Notes under the pieces: generated by a model
What the model was told of the DNA's origin: nothing
Database searches by the model: none
Seen by the model: only the letters and a program-made list of their open reading frames with translations
From: DASRIA01 sp963724065
Lineage (GTDB): Bacteria; Actinomycetota; Thermoleophilia; Solirubrobacterales; JBBDJG01
Assembly: GCA_963724065.1 (NCBI GenBank)
Contig: CAVRTB010000004.1
Coordinates: 62,001 to 126,000, forward strand
Direction: 5' to 3'
Length of the DNA stretch: 64,000 nt
In this document: in pieces, positions 8,300 to 15,933 of the stretch
How positions within the stretch are numbered: the first letter of the stretch is position 1
How the letters are laid out: each line of letters begins with the position of its first letter
Translations under genes and position numbers: made by a program

Positions 8300-9292
8300 T
8301 CACGGAGTTTGCGCGACCGGCGTCTCGGGCTCCGGCGCGATCCGCCGCCGGTAGTCCTTCCAGCGGATCAGCTCGGGCTCGCGATCCGAATCCGGGTACG
8401 GCACCTCGATCACGTCGAAGTCGCGCGGCACGACGGAGCGCTCGAACACCTCGCGCGCCTCCCGCTCGATCACCGGCGCGAAGTAGCGCGACGACAGATG
8501 CGTGAGCGCGAGCATCGCGACCCCGGCCTCGCGCGCCACCTCAGCGGCCTGACGCGCGGTCGAGTGACCGGTCTGGCGCGCGCGGTCGGCCTCCTCGTCG
8601 GCGAACGTGCTGTCGTGCACCAGGAGTCCCGCGCCCTGCGCCACCGCGATCGTCGCCTCGCAGGGCTCGGTGTCCCCTGTGACGACCAGCGTCCGCCCCG
8701 GCCGCGGGGCGCCCATCACCTCCTGCGGCTCGATCCGGCGACCGCCGGCCTCGACCCCCTCGCCACGCTGCAGCAGCCCGAAGGCCGGCCCCTCCGGCAC
8801 GCCCAGCTCGCGGGCGCGCAGCAGGTCGAACCGGCCCGGTCGCGCCTCCTCGAAGAACGCGTAGCCGAGCGCCTCGAGGCGGTGCACTGCGCCATACGCC
8901 CCGATCCGGAACCCGTCGAACGTGACGGCCTCGCTCGGCTCGAGCTCGCGCAGGTGCACCTCGTACGAGAGCCTCCCGTAAACCCGCCGCAGATCGGCCA
9001 TCAGGCTACCCAGGCCCCGCGGTCCGTAGATGGTGAGCGGCACCTCGCGCCCGCGCAGGGCGAACGTCTTCAGCATCCCGGGCAGGCCGAGGAAGTGATC
9101 CGCGTGAAAGTGGGTCAGGAACACGTGCTCGATGTCCGGCAGCCCGACGCTACGCAGCAGCTGGCGCTGGGTGCCCTCCCCGCAATCGACCAGGATCCGC
9201 TCGCCGCCGCGGCGCAGCAGCAGGCTGGTGGGCGCACGCTGGACCGTCGGCGTCGAGCCCGCGGTCCCGAGAAATATCACGGAGAGGTCCAC
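8300..9292 (-). CDS. rnz: Ribonuclease Z (tRNA 3' endonuclease)
   Basis: 330 aa with a GTG start. Metallo-beta-lactamase fold of the RNase Z class: FLGTAGSTPTVQRAPTS at the N-terminus, LVDCGEGTQRQLLRS, the zinc motif HFHADH followed by FLGLPGMLKTF, VTGDTEP, a DSTFADEEADRA segment with the TGHSTARQAA motif, and the final LTHLSSRY. It trims the 3' trailer of precursor tRNAs, which matters here because the tRNA-Arg nearby does not encode CCA. It is transcribed divergently from the NTF2-like gene with only 37 bp between starts. A proline-rich C-terminal tail is unremarkable. Confidence 0.95.
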   Translation of the reverse strand: MDLSVIFLGTAGSTPTVQRAPTSLLLRRGGERILVDCGEGTQRQLLRSVGLPDIEHVFLTHFHADHFLGLPGMLKTFALRGREVPLTIYGPRGLGSLMADLRRVYGRLSYEVHLRELEPSEAVTFDGFRIGAYGAVHRLEALGYAFFEEARPGRFDLLRARELGVPEGPAFGLLQRGEGVEAGGRRIEPQEVMGAPRPGRTLVVTGDTEPCEATIAVAQGAGLLVHDSTFADEEADRARQTGHSTARQAAEVAREAGVAMLALTHLSSRYFAPVIEREAREVFERSVVPRDFDVIEVPYPDSDREPELIRWKDYRRRIAPEPETPVAQTP

Positions 9293-9329
9293 GCGCCTAT
9301 CTTCGCGGACGGAGCGCGATAATCACCCG

Positions 9330-9758
9330 GTGCCCGAGTCGCAGAGCGTCCAGGTCGTGCGCCGCCTGTACGAGGCGTGGGACGTGACGGACCTGGAAAC
9401 GGTCTTCGGCCTGCTCGACCCCGACGTGAGGTGGGTCAACCCCGACTACGCGGTCGAGCCCGGCACACGCATCGGCCACGAGGGATTCGCGACGGTGCTG
9501 AGGAACCTCGATGCGTCGTTCGCCTCCTACCGGCACGAGCTCGGCGAGATCGCGGAGTTCGGCGATCGCCTGCTCTGCCACACGATCTTCCACGCCCGCG
9601 GCCGTGACAGCGGGGTCGAGGTCGACGTCCCCGAGCAGCATCTGTGGACGGTGCGCGAGGGCAGGATCGTCGAGCTGCGCTGGTTCCACGACGCCGCCGA
9701 GGCGGAGCAGGCGGCGACGGACCTCGGCGCCCGGGCGACCGATCGACCGGGACCATGA
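9330..9758 (+). CDS. SnoaL/NTF2-like fold protein
   Basis: 142 aa from GTG at 9330. The first residues SVQVVRRLYEAWDVTDLETVFGLLDPDVRWVNPDY and the end VREGRIVELRWFHDAAEA are typical of SnoaL-like polyketide-cyclase/NTF2-fold proteins, whose cavities bind small hydrophobic ligands. No catalytic set can be assigned. A GATAAT -10-like box at 9318-9323 stands 6 nt before the GTG, so the message may be leaderless; no -35 box is evident. Function unknown. Confidence 0.8.
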   Translation: MPESQSVQVVRRLYEAWDVTDLETVFGLLDPDVRWVNPDYAVEPGTRIGHEGFATVLRNLDASFASYRHELGEIAEFGDRLLCHTIFHARGRDSGVEVDVPEQHLWTVREGRIVELRWFHDAAEAEQAATDLGARATDRPGP

Positions 9759-9766
9759 TGGGCGCC

Positions 9767-9794
9767 GAGCGCGCATAGCTCAGTGGATAGAGCG
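9767..9794 (+). repeat. 28-bp direct repeat: 5' fragment of tRNA-Arg(CCG), left copy
   Basis: These 28 bases are identical to 10756-10783, which contains the acceptor 5' strand and D arm of the intact tRNA-Arg gene. Here the match stops after the D stem (GCTCAGTGGATAGAGC) and there is no anticodon or T arm, so it is a tRNA fragment. Two copies in the same orientation flanking about 1 kb with an integrase tail look like attL and attR of a decayed integrative element, or a duplication of the tRNA 5' end. Confidence 0.8.
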
Positions 9795-9818
9795 GGCAAG
9801 GCGGGCGCAAGCCACGCC
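9795..9818 (+). repeat. 24-bp repeat with hairpin potential, copy 1
   Basis: Identical to 10361-10384. It contains GGCGGGCGCAAGCCACGCC, which can fold as GGCG-GGC, a GCAA tetraloop, then GCC-A-CGCC. It begins immediately after the tRNA fragment. The two copies bracket the VOC-family gene. Confidence 0.7.
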
Positions 9819-9840
9819 CCCAGCCGCACCCATGGAGGTT

Positions 9841-10281
9841 TCAGCTGAGCTGCTCGGCCAGTCCGATGATGATGCCCTCAGGGCCACGCAGGAAGCAGAG
9901 CCGGTAGATGTCCTCGTACTGCGCGATCTCGCCGACGAGTTCGGCACCGTGGCTGCGCAGGCGGGCAACGACGTCGTCGAAGTCGTCGACAGCGAACATG
10001 ATGCGGCGTATGCCCAGCGCGTTCGCCGGCGCGCTTTCCGGCTCGGCTCTGACCGCCGGCGGCGTGTGGAACTTCGTCAGCTCAACCCGGCTGTGGCCGT
10101 CCGGGGTCCGCATCATGGCGATGTCGGCACGGACGTCGTTGAGCCCGACGACGCGGTCCACCCAACGCCCCTCGACCGTCGTCTCGCCTTCCAGCTCCAT
10201 ACCGAGTTCGGCGAAGAACGCTTTGGCAGCCTCGAGGTCGTCGACAACGATGAGAACGTTGTCCATCCGCTGAATTGTCAT
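9841..10281 (-). CDS. VOC (glyoxalase/bleomycin-resistance fold) family protein
   Basis: 146 aa from ATG at 10281. Two beta-alpha-beta-beta-beta modules of the vicinal-oxygen-chelate fold are visible: MDNVLIVVDDLEAAKAFFAELGMELEGE at the start and IRRIMFAVDDFDDVVARL near residue 92, ending CFLRGPEGIIIGLAEQL. The family includes glyoxalases, dioxygenases and antibiotic-binding proteins, and the substrate cannot be told. It lies alone on the minus strand between two copies of a 24-bp repeat and inside the tRNA-flanked scar, so it may be cargo of the lost element. Confidence 0.85.
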   Translation of the reverse strand: MTIQRMDNVLIVVDDLEAAKAFFAELGMELEGETTVEGRWVDRVVGLNDVRADIAMMRTPDGHSRVELTKFHTPPAVRAEPESAPANALGIRRIMFAVDDFDDVVARLRSHGAELVGEIAQYEDIYRLCFLRGPEGIIIGLAEQLS

Positions 10282-10360
10282 ATGTCCCGGAGCATAGGGC
10301 GATGCGAGAGCGGGCTCGCGCGCGCCGCGTGAACATGCTGGCGCGCAGCGAGCCTCTTCA

Positions 10361-10384
10361 GGCAAGGCGGGCGCAAGCCACGCC
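10361..10384 (+). repeat. 24-bp repeat with hairpin potential, copy 2
   Basis: Perfect second copy of 9795-9818 in the same orientation. It lies between the VOC gene and the integrase remnant. Confidence 0.7.
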
Positions 10385-10458
10385 GCATTCTGAGGCGTCT
10401 CGCTTTCGCTCGCGGACGTGGCCGCGCCGTTCGCGACCGGACCGAAGCTGGCGCTGCG

Positions 10459-10767
10459 CCAGGCGAGGCTCCGATATCGGAAGGGCTGACGCAGCACGCG
10501 ATGCGGCACACCTACATCAGCCTGCGCATCGCGCTCGGGCACGACCTGGTCACTGTCTCGCGAGACGCTGGGCACGCCGACATGTCGGTCACGTGCCGCA
10601 TCTACACCCACGTCATGCAGCTCGTTGAGGGTCAGGGCGAGTGCCTCAAGGCGTTCAGGGAGGGTGCTGGTTGGGCAGCAACGGGCAGCGGTGGCGAGAA
10701 TGGGCCTCCGGACCCCTCCGAGGTCCCAACCGCGTTCGGCTCTAGAATGCGGCCTGAGCGCGCATAG
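10459..10767 (+). pseudogene. Tyrosine recombinase (integrase) C-terminal remnant
   Basis: The readable part contains EGLTQHAMRHTYISL, GHADMSVTCRIYTHVM and a divergent tail. These are the catalytic HxxR-type box, the second His/Gly-His turn and the Tyr nucleophile (YTHVM) of tyrosine recombinases. The SAM-like N-terminal domain and the first catalytic Arg region are missing; no start codon or homologous sequence was recognised upstream of about 10459. The frame ends in the first bases of the intact tRNA-Arg gene, a normal position for an element integrase next to its attachment site. It must be inactive. It is the best evidence that the 9.8-10.8 kb segment is a degraded integrative element. 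Confidence 0.8.
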
Positions 10768-10783
10768 CTCAGTGGATAGAGCG
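10756..10783 (+). repeat. 28-bp direct repeat at the 5' end of tRNA-Arg, right copy
   Basis: Perfect match to 9767-9794. Here it is part of the complete tRNA gene, so the tRNA has been kept functional. This is the candidate right attachment site of the remnant element. Confidence 0.75.
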
Positions 10784-10830
10784 CTGGCCTCCGGAGCCAG
10801 AGGTCGCAGGTTCGAATCCTGCTGCGCGCG
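10758..10830 (+). tRNA. tRNA-Arg (anticodon CCG)
   Basis: The full cloverleaf can be folded by eye: acceptor GCGCGCA pairs with TGCGCGC, D arm GCTC...GAGC, anticodon arm CTGGC-CTCCGGA-GCCAG with anticodon CCG, five-base variable loop AGGTC, T arm GCAGG-TTCGAAT-CCTGC and discriminator G, as expected for tRNA-Arg. It is 73 nt long and CCA is not encoded. A good -10 box, TAGAAT at 10743-10748, lies 9 nt upstream. Confidence 0.97.
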
Positions 10831-11313
10831 TGGCTCTCCCGCGTGGAATCGGCTCTCTCTACCAAGGGAGGGAGTTTCGCGTTCAAACGGCGCTTCTGCT
10901 CGTTTCTGCCCAGGTGCATATCCGGTTTGTGCCGTCCGACTGGCCACTGACTGCTTCGGTCAGTGAGCGATTGGGCGCGCACGTCCTCGCGACCAGCCGA
11001 CCGAACGTCCGGCGCCACTCCCTGTAGCGATCACTCCGGGACGTTCGCGCGGCCCCGAGCACAGTCCCACCACGGGCCGCATCCACACGCGGAGCCAAGC
11101 GGATATGCACTTCCGCCAATCAGCGCCGCCGACGCGCCGAGGCCCTTAGAGCGGCTTGCACGGTCCCATCTTCGGACGCTTCCTGCGCGATCGCGTACGA
11201 CCGCGTCCTACACCACGCCGAGGGACGTGACCGGTTCGCGGTTGATTGCGGCACATAGATGCGGCTATGGTCGTTCTCGGTAAGAGGGGCTGGCAGACGG
11301 GGGAGGCAGGGAA
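10831..11313. other. Non-coding stretch between tRNA-Arg and the beta-helix gene
   Basis: No reading frame here has plausible codon structure, start signal or protein similarity. The only structure noticed is the inverted repeat at 11001-11048, which recurs at 52031-52078. The promoter of the following exported protein must lie at its right end, but no clear -35/-10 pair was recognised. Confidence 0.5.
11001..11048. repeat. Dispersed inverted-repeat element, copy 1
   Basis: Left arm CCGAACGTCC and right arm CGGGACGTTCG can pair across about 26 bases. The same arms, in the same orientation and with exactly the same spacing, occur at 52031-52078, also between genes, while the loop sequences differ. 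Shared flank CCGA precedes both left arms. This is a small repeat or binding-site family of unknown role. Confidence 0.6.
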
Positions 11314-12765
11314 GTGGATCGCAGACTTGGACGCAGGAGGCTCGCGCCGGCCGTTGTCGCGGCGCTCACGGTTGGAATGCTCTGGCTTGCCGCTCCGGCG
11401 CAAGCGGCTCAGCGCTATGCGTCCCCGAACGGGACGGCAACGAGCGGCTGCGTAGAGCTCAACCCGTGCTCGCTCCAGATCGCGGCTCAGGCCGCCCCCG
11501 GCGACGAGGTGATCGTCGAGCCCGGCACGTACAGCACCGCGGCCGAGATCGCCGTCCGCGCCAACACGAGCATGCACGGCCGTGCAGGAGCCCCGCGGCC
11601 GCGCCTGGTGACCTCAGCCCTCACCGGGATCGAGATCCAAGCCGGCGCGACCCTGAGCGACTTCGAGATTCAGCACACCGCCAACAGCTCGCAAGGAGCG
11701 CTGCGCGTGCAAGGCACCGCGGACCGGGTGTTCGTCGAGTCCGCGAGCTACGCGTGCGCGTTCACCAGGGATGGCGCGGTGATCCGCAACAGCGTCTGTT
11801 TCACCACCGGAGACCAGGCCTACGGCGTCGTGTACGCGGCTGGAGCCGGCGCACAGCTTCCGGTCGAGACCGGCACGCTTCGCAACGTGACCGTCTTCGC
11901 CCAGTTCGGTTACGGCATTCTCGTGGACGCGGGCAACTTTGCGCAGCTCGTCATCAGAGCGACCAACACAAGTGTGTTCGGCGTGCTGGACGACATCGTG
12001 ACGAGAGAAGGCGGCACGCAAGGCAACGTGAGCGCGACCGTCATCCTCGATTACTCCATCTTCCAGTTCGTAAACACTTTCGGCGGCGGCCTCGTCACGC
12101 CCCCGGGGAGTCCCACGAATCTGAACCTGACGGCGCATCGCTTCGTAAGCGTCACCGCCCGTGACTTCCACCAGAGCCCCGGCGCCCCGACCATCGACGC
12201 CGGCATCACGAGCCCCGCCAACGGGCCGGCGGACCTCGACGGTCGTGCGCGAGCTCAGGGCGGGAGCACAGACATCGGCGCGTTCGAGGTCCCCGTCGCC
12301 AGCGGCCCCGGCGGTGCGGGTTCGTCCGGCGGTGTCTCCGCGGACTCGACAAAGCCGGTCGCGTCGTCGCTCGTCGTGCAGCCGGGCGCTTTCGCCGCGC
12401 TCAGCGGTCGCGGGTCCAGCCTGATCAGCGCGAAGCGCAAGGCGGCGAAGGGAGCGACGGTCAAGTACCGCCTGTCGGAGGCGGCGACCGTCACCTTCAC
12501 CGTCGAGCGCGCGGTACGCGGGCGAAAGAGGAAGGGCCGCTGCGTTCCGGGAAGGCGCAAGGGGAAGTCCTGCGCCACCTACAAGAAGGTGAAGGGCAGC
12601 TTTACTCATACCGGGAAGGCCGGAGCCAACAGCCTCCGCTTCAGCGGCCGCATGGCGAGAAAGCCGCTGAAGCGAGGCCGCTACCGCCTGGTCGGCACAG
12701 CGCGCGACGCGGCCGGCAACCAGAGCAAGGCGGCACGCACGACCTTCCGGATCGTCCGCGGCTAG
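11314..12765 (+). CDS. Exported right-handed beta-helix protein with choice-of-anchor-like DIGAFE motif
   Basis: 483 aa. A signal peptide with the cleavage motif APAQAAQRY ends near residue 33. The body starts with the parallel beta-helix opening seen in pectate-lyase-like proteins (NPCSLQIAAQAAPGDEVIVEPGTY) and ends near residue 323 with GSTDIGAFEVP, the marker of choice-of-anchor-Q proteins. A Gly/Ser linker follows, then a roughly 120-aa beta-sandwich with TVTFTVERAVRG, a Cys pair (GRCVPG, KSCAT) and GRYRLVGTARDAAGN, repeatedly seen at the C-terminus of secreted Thermoleophilia proteins. It probably acts outside the cell on or at polysaccharide. No catalytic residues can be named. It is monocistronic. 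Confidence 0.8.
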   Translation: MDRRLGRRRLAPAVVAALTVGMLWLAAPAQAAQRYASPNGTATSGCVELNPCSLQIAAQAAPGDEVIVEPGTYSTAAEIAVRANTSMHGRAGAPRPRLVTSALTGIEIQAGATLSDFEIQHTANSSQGALRVQGTADRVFVESASYACAFTRDGAVIRNSVCFTTGDQAYGVVYAAGAGAQLPVETGTLRNVTVFAQFGYGILVDAGNFAQLVIRATNTSVFGVLDDIVTREGGTQGNVSATVILDYSIFQFVNTFGGGLVTPPGSPTNLNLTAHRFVSVTARDFHQSPGAPTIDAGITSPANGPADLDGRARAQGGSTDIGAFEVPVASGPGGAGSSGGVSADSTKPVASSLVVQPGAFAALSGRGSSLISAKRKAAKGATVKYRLSEAATVTFTVERAVRGRKRKGRCVPGRRKGKSCATYKKVKGSFTHTGKAGANSLRFSGRMARKPLKRGRYRLVGTARDAAGNQSKAARTTFRIVRG

Positions 12766-12897
12766 CGTCATTGCGAGGCTTCCAGCGCCGCTCCCGGAAC
12801 CGTCTGCCCCGGCCACTTCCCCACTCCTTCGCCGGAAAAACACGAAGTCCCCGGGTGGCGGCCTGACACTGGATCCATGAGAACAATCGAAAGAGTC

Positions 12898-13037
12898 ATG
12901 AACCGCGCCTGGCCCCTCGGTTGGGTGGGGCGATCGCGGCCCTCCTGGCCGCCGACCAGTCACACCTGCTGCTGCCGATCTTCGGTCCCGTGCTCCTCCT
13001 CGGAGCATTGGTTGCAAGCATGGAGCACAGCGCCTGA
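12898..13037 (+). CDS. Possible tiny membrane protein with a one-base gap
   Basis: Two overlapping short frames make sense together. ATG at 12898 reads MNRAWPLGWVG, and a second frame reads GAIAALLAADQSHLLLPIF followed by GPVLLLGALVASMEHSA and a stop at 13037. Adding one G to the GGGG run at 12927-12930 joins them into a 46-aa protein with one long hydrophobic segment. As given, the sequence is out of frame. The alternative, a TTG start at 12921 for the second frame alone (38 aa), is also possible. No similarity was recognised. Speculative, but it fits the indel pattern seen elsewhere in the window. Confidence 0.3.
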
Positions 13038-13068
13038 GCGCACGAGCGCACGAGCGCGGGTACGCCCG

Positions 13069-15334
13069 CTAGACGAGCGCCGGGTCGGCGGCGCGCACCG
13101 GCGCCACCTCGACCGGGATGCCGTTCAGGACGGCGTTGCCGGACGGCACGTCGACGGCCATCTCGTCGGCGAGCAGGTTGCTGTTCGTGCCCGGATGCGC
13201 CGCGGCGACCTCGAGGTGCGTCTCGGGGTCGTCGTGCCCCCACCCGTGCGGGATGCTCACCACGCCGGGCATGATCGCGTCGGTCACCTCGACCGCGACC
13301 TCGATCGCCCCGCGCTGGGACGTCACCCTGGCGTGCGCGCCATCGTCCAACCCGAGCCGCGTGGCATCGGCGGGATGCACGTGCATCGTGCAGCGCTCCT
13401 TGCCGCGTACGAGGTTCGGGACGTTGTGCATCCAGGAGTTGTTGGAGCGCAGCTGCCGCCGCCCGATCAGCACGATGTCGCCGTTGCGGTGGCGCGCCAT
13501 CGATGCCCGCAGGCGGTCCAGGTCGGAGACGATCGGCGCGGGTGCGAGCTCGATCTTCCCGGTGGGCGTGCGCAGGACCTCGGGGATCCGCGGCTCGAGC
13601 GCTCCCAGGTCGATGCCGTGCGGGGCCGCCTCGAGACGCGCGAGGGTGAGTCCGTCCGGGCCGTGCGCCGAAATGGTCGCCGTAGGGGCCAGACCGCAGC
13701 ATCCAGTCGAGCGCGCGCTCCGGCCCGCGGCGCGGCTCGAGCGCCGCGATCAGCTCCCCGGCGTCGCGCCCCGCCAGCGGCGAGGCCGGATCCTGTAGCT
13801 CGCGGCCCACGAGACCGCCGACCACCATGTCGTCGAAGGCCTCGACGTCGGCGTCGGGGCCCTGGCCCGCGACGATCCCCGCGAGCCTGAGGATCGTCCG
13901 CCATTCCTGCGACTCGCCCTCGGGGAGGTCGAGCACGGCCGGCGAGTAGTTGGCGACGTTGCGCGCTGCCAGCTGGTAGAGCGCGAGGTCGTAGTGCGAG
14001 CGGTACAGGGGCGAGGGCGCCGGCAGGATCACGTCTGCGTGGCGCGTCGTCTCGTTCACGTAGATGTCGACGCTGACCATCAGGTCGATCCCCTCGAGCG
14101 CGCTTCGCAGCCGCCCGGCGTTCGGCGTGCTCACGACCGGATTGCCGGCGAACGTGAAGAGCGCGCGCACCTGGCCCTCGCCGGGAGTGTCGATCTCGTC
14201 CGCCATGCCGGCGACCGGCAGCTCGCCGATCGCCTCGGGAAGACCACGGACGCGGCTGCTCCAGCGCCCGATCTGCATGCCCCTGCCCGTTCCCGGCGTG
14301 CCGCGCGTGTTGGAGGCGCCGGCCGCGGCCCTCGGGAACATCGCGCCGCCCGGGCGGTCGAGATTGCCGGTCACGATGTTGAGCACGTCGACGAGCCAGC
14401 TCGCGAGTGTGCCGAACTCCTGGGTGCAGGTGCCGATCCGCCCGTAGACCGCGGCCCGCTCGGCAGCCGCGAGCTCGCGTGCCATGCGCCGGATCTCGCC
14501 GCTCTCGATCCCGCAGACCTGGGATGCCGCCTCGGGCGAGAATTCGCGTCCGAGCGCCTGTACCTCGTCGAGCCCGTGCACGTGGCCGGCCACGTCGCCG
14601 AGATCGACGAGGCCCTCCTCGACGATCACGCTCAGCATGCCGAGCATCAGATGCGCGTCGGTGCCGGGCCGGATGAAGTGGTGCTCGTCGGCGACCTCGG
14701 CGGTACGGCTGCGCCGCGGGTCGACGACCACGATCTTCCCCCCGCGCTCGCGGATCGCCCGCAGGCGCCCCCGCATGTCCGGCGCCGTCAGGAGGCTGCC
14801 GTTCGAAGCGAGCGGGTTCGCCCCCAGGAGCAGCAGGTGAGCGGTCCGATCGACGTCGGGCACCGGGATCGAAAGCGCGCCGCCGAACATCAGGCCGGCG
14901 GAGACGTGCTTGGGCATCTGGTCGACCGTCGTGGCGGAGAAGACGTTGCGCGTGCCCACGGCCTTGGTGAACACCCGGCCGTAGATCAGCGAGTCGAGGT
15001 TGTGCGCATTCGGGTTGCCGAGGTAGATGCCGACCGAATCGCGGCCGTGCTCGTCGAGAAGCGGACCGAGACGGCGATCGATCTCCGCGAAGGCGTCATC
15101 CCACGAGACCTGCTCGAAGCCCGAGCCGGTGCGGACCAGCGGCATGCGGATCCGGTCCGGATCCTCGTGCAGCGCCTTCAGCGCAAAGCCCTTCGGGCAG
15201 ATGAACCCCCGGCTGAACACGTCATCCGCGTCACCCCGGATCCGCTCCAGCGAGTCGCCCTCGAGCGTCAGCTCGAGCCCACAGCTGGCCTCACACAAAG
15301 GGCACGTGCGATAGGCGGTGACGGTCTCGGTCAA
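13069..15334 (-). CDS. Molybdopterin-dependent oxidoreductase (formate dehydrogenase/DMSO reductase superfamily), apparent frameshift
   Basis: About 755 aa if the frame is repaired. The N-terminal [4Fe-4S] ligands Cys11, Cys14, Cys18 and Cys46 (CPLCEASC, ICPKG) are present, then molybdopterin-binding blocks (LLGANPLASNGSLL, VVDPRRSRTAEVAD, GTCTQEFGTLASWLVD) and the C-terminal cofactor-binding domain SNNSWMHNVPNLV with DDGAHARVTS and NSNLL. The region where formate dehydrogenases carry Cys or Sec reads SATTVDQMPK, so it is probably not a formate dehydrogenase. Near 13665 the frame is broken by one surplus base, after GPYGDHFGA; the downstream frame is perfect to a stop at 13069. No small subunit gene adjoins it. 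The electron acceptor and substrate are unknown. Confidence 0.85.
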
Positions 15335-15384
15335 GGGAGTCCTCGCGCCCCATCCTATGCCAGCGATCGGAGTTCCGGAAACGC

Positions 15385-15413
15385 TTGCCGGTTGTGCGGA
15401 TCGCAGCTAGTGT
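15385..15413 (+). promoter_or_regulatory. Promoter of the 46-aa membrane protein, leaderless
   Basis: TTGCCG (15385-15390) and TAGTGT (15408-15413) are separated by exactly 17 bp. The ATG follows 6 nt after the -10 box, so transcription should start at or next to the start codon, giving a leaderless message. This supports the tiny gene at 15420. Confidence 0.55.
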
Positions 15414-15419
15414 GAATTC

Positions 15420-15560
15420 ATGCCGATCGGCGCGCTGCTGGACTCGCTGCTACTCGCCGCGTGGGGAGCGGTATCGGCAGCCTTCATCGCCTGGATCGTC
15501 AGCGAATGGCACCACGCACGCCGCCCGCGAAGCGAGCGCCGGCGCGACCCGGCCGCCTAG
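15420..15560 (+). CDS. Tiny single-pass membrane protein
   Basis: 46 aa: MPIGALLDSLLLAAWGAVSA followed by AFIAWIVSEWHHARRPRSER and a basic end. One hydrophobic helix (about residues 6-28) is followed by Trp-His-His and Arg-rich residues that should stay cytoplasmic. No family is recognised. A good -35/-10 pair is placed for leaderless expression. The stop overlaps the stop of the convergent 58-aa membrane protein gene by the shared bases CTAG. Confidence 0.6.
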   Translation: MPIGALLDSLLLAAWGAVSAAFIAWIVSEWHHARRPRSERRRDPAA

Positions 15561-15733
15561 TCGGCGCCGTCGGGGCCGAGCGCGGCGAGCGTCGCCCCGA
15601 CCACGATCACGGTCCCGATGATGTAGAGCGTGAGGGCGACCACCACCGCGGTCGTGGTGCCGGCCGCGACAGCGCCGCCGATGGCGGCGGCGGTGAGCGT
15701 CGTGATGCCGACGAAGATGATCAGCAGGGCCAT
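15557..15733 (-). CDS. Small two-helix membrane protein
   Basis: 58 aa: MALLIIFVGITTLTAAAIGG, then AVAAGTTTAVVVALTLYIIG, then a second hydrophobic run ending ALGPDGAD. Two transmembrane helices separated by a Gly/Thr-rich turn are likely. The -10-like box TATCAT (15743-15748 on the minus strand) lies 9 nt before ATG, again suggesting a leaderless message. It converges with the 46-aa gene and shares stop bases with it. Function unknown. Confidence 0.6.
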   Translation of the reverse strand: MALLIIFVGITTLTAAAIGGAVAAGTTTAVVVALTLYIIGTVIVVGATLAALGPDGAD

Positions 15734-15799
15734 GTGGGCCGGATGATAACCGCGCGGGACGTCGAGCTTCCTACCGGGTCGACGCGGTTCCTGCCGAAG

Positions 15800-15933
15800 A
15801 CTTTTCGAGATCGGGTTTAGGAAGTTTGTTTAGAGGCGATACCGGGAGCACCTCCAAAGTAGAACCTTGCCTGCCAGCGGCAAGGCACTTCTTGGAAAGC
15901 GTTCGTCCTCCCGGCGGACGCTTTCCTTTTTTT
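15800..15933 (+). ncRNA. Candidate small RNA ending in an intrinsic terminator
   Basis: A strong plus-strand terminator ends here, yet no plus-strand gene precedes it except the 46-aa gene, which lies beyond an opposing gene. Upstream sequence is rich in paired segments: GAGG/CCTC around 15832-15854 and a perfect seven-pair hairpin CCTTGCC/GGCAAGG at 15864-15884, extended by partly pairing AAGTAGAA and CTTCTT. That arrangement (stem-loops, then terminator with a C-rich loop) is typical of bacterial small RNAs. The 5' end is a guess, no promoter is certain, and no known family was recognised. A C-rich-loop RNA like actinobacterial 6C RNA is one possibility to test. Confidence 0.4.
15894..15933 (+). 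terminator. Rho-independent terminator (plus strand)
   Basis: Stem GGAAAGCG (15894-15901) pairs with CGCTTTCC (15919-15926), extended inward with weaker pairs, and is followed directly by seven T (15927-15933). The T run overlaps the TAA stop of the convergent UspA-like gene. On the other strand the hairpin lacks a U tract. Confidence 0.75.
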
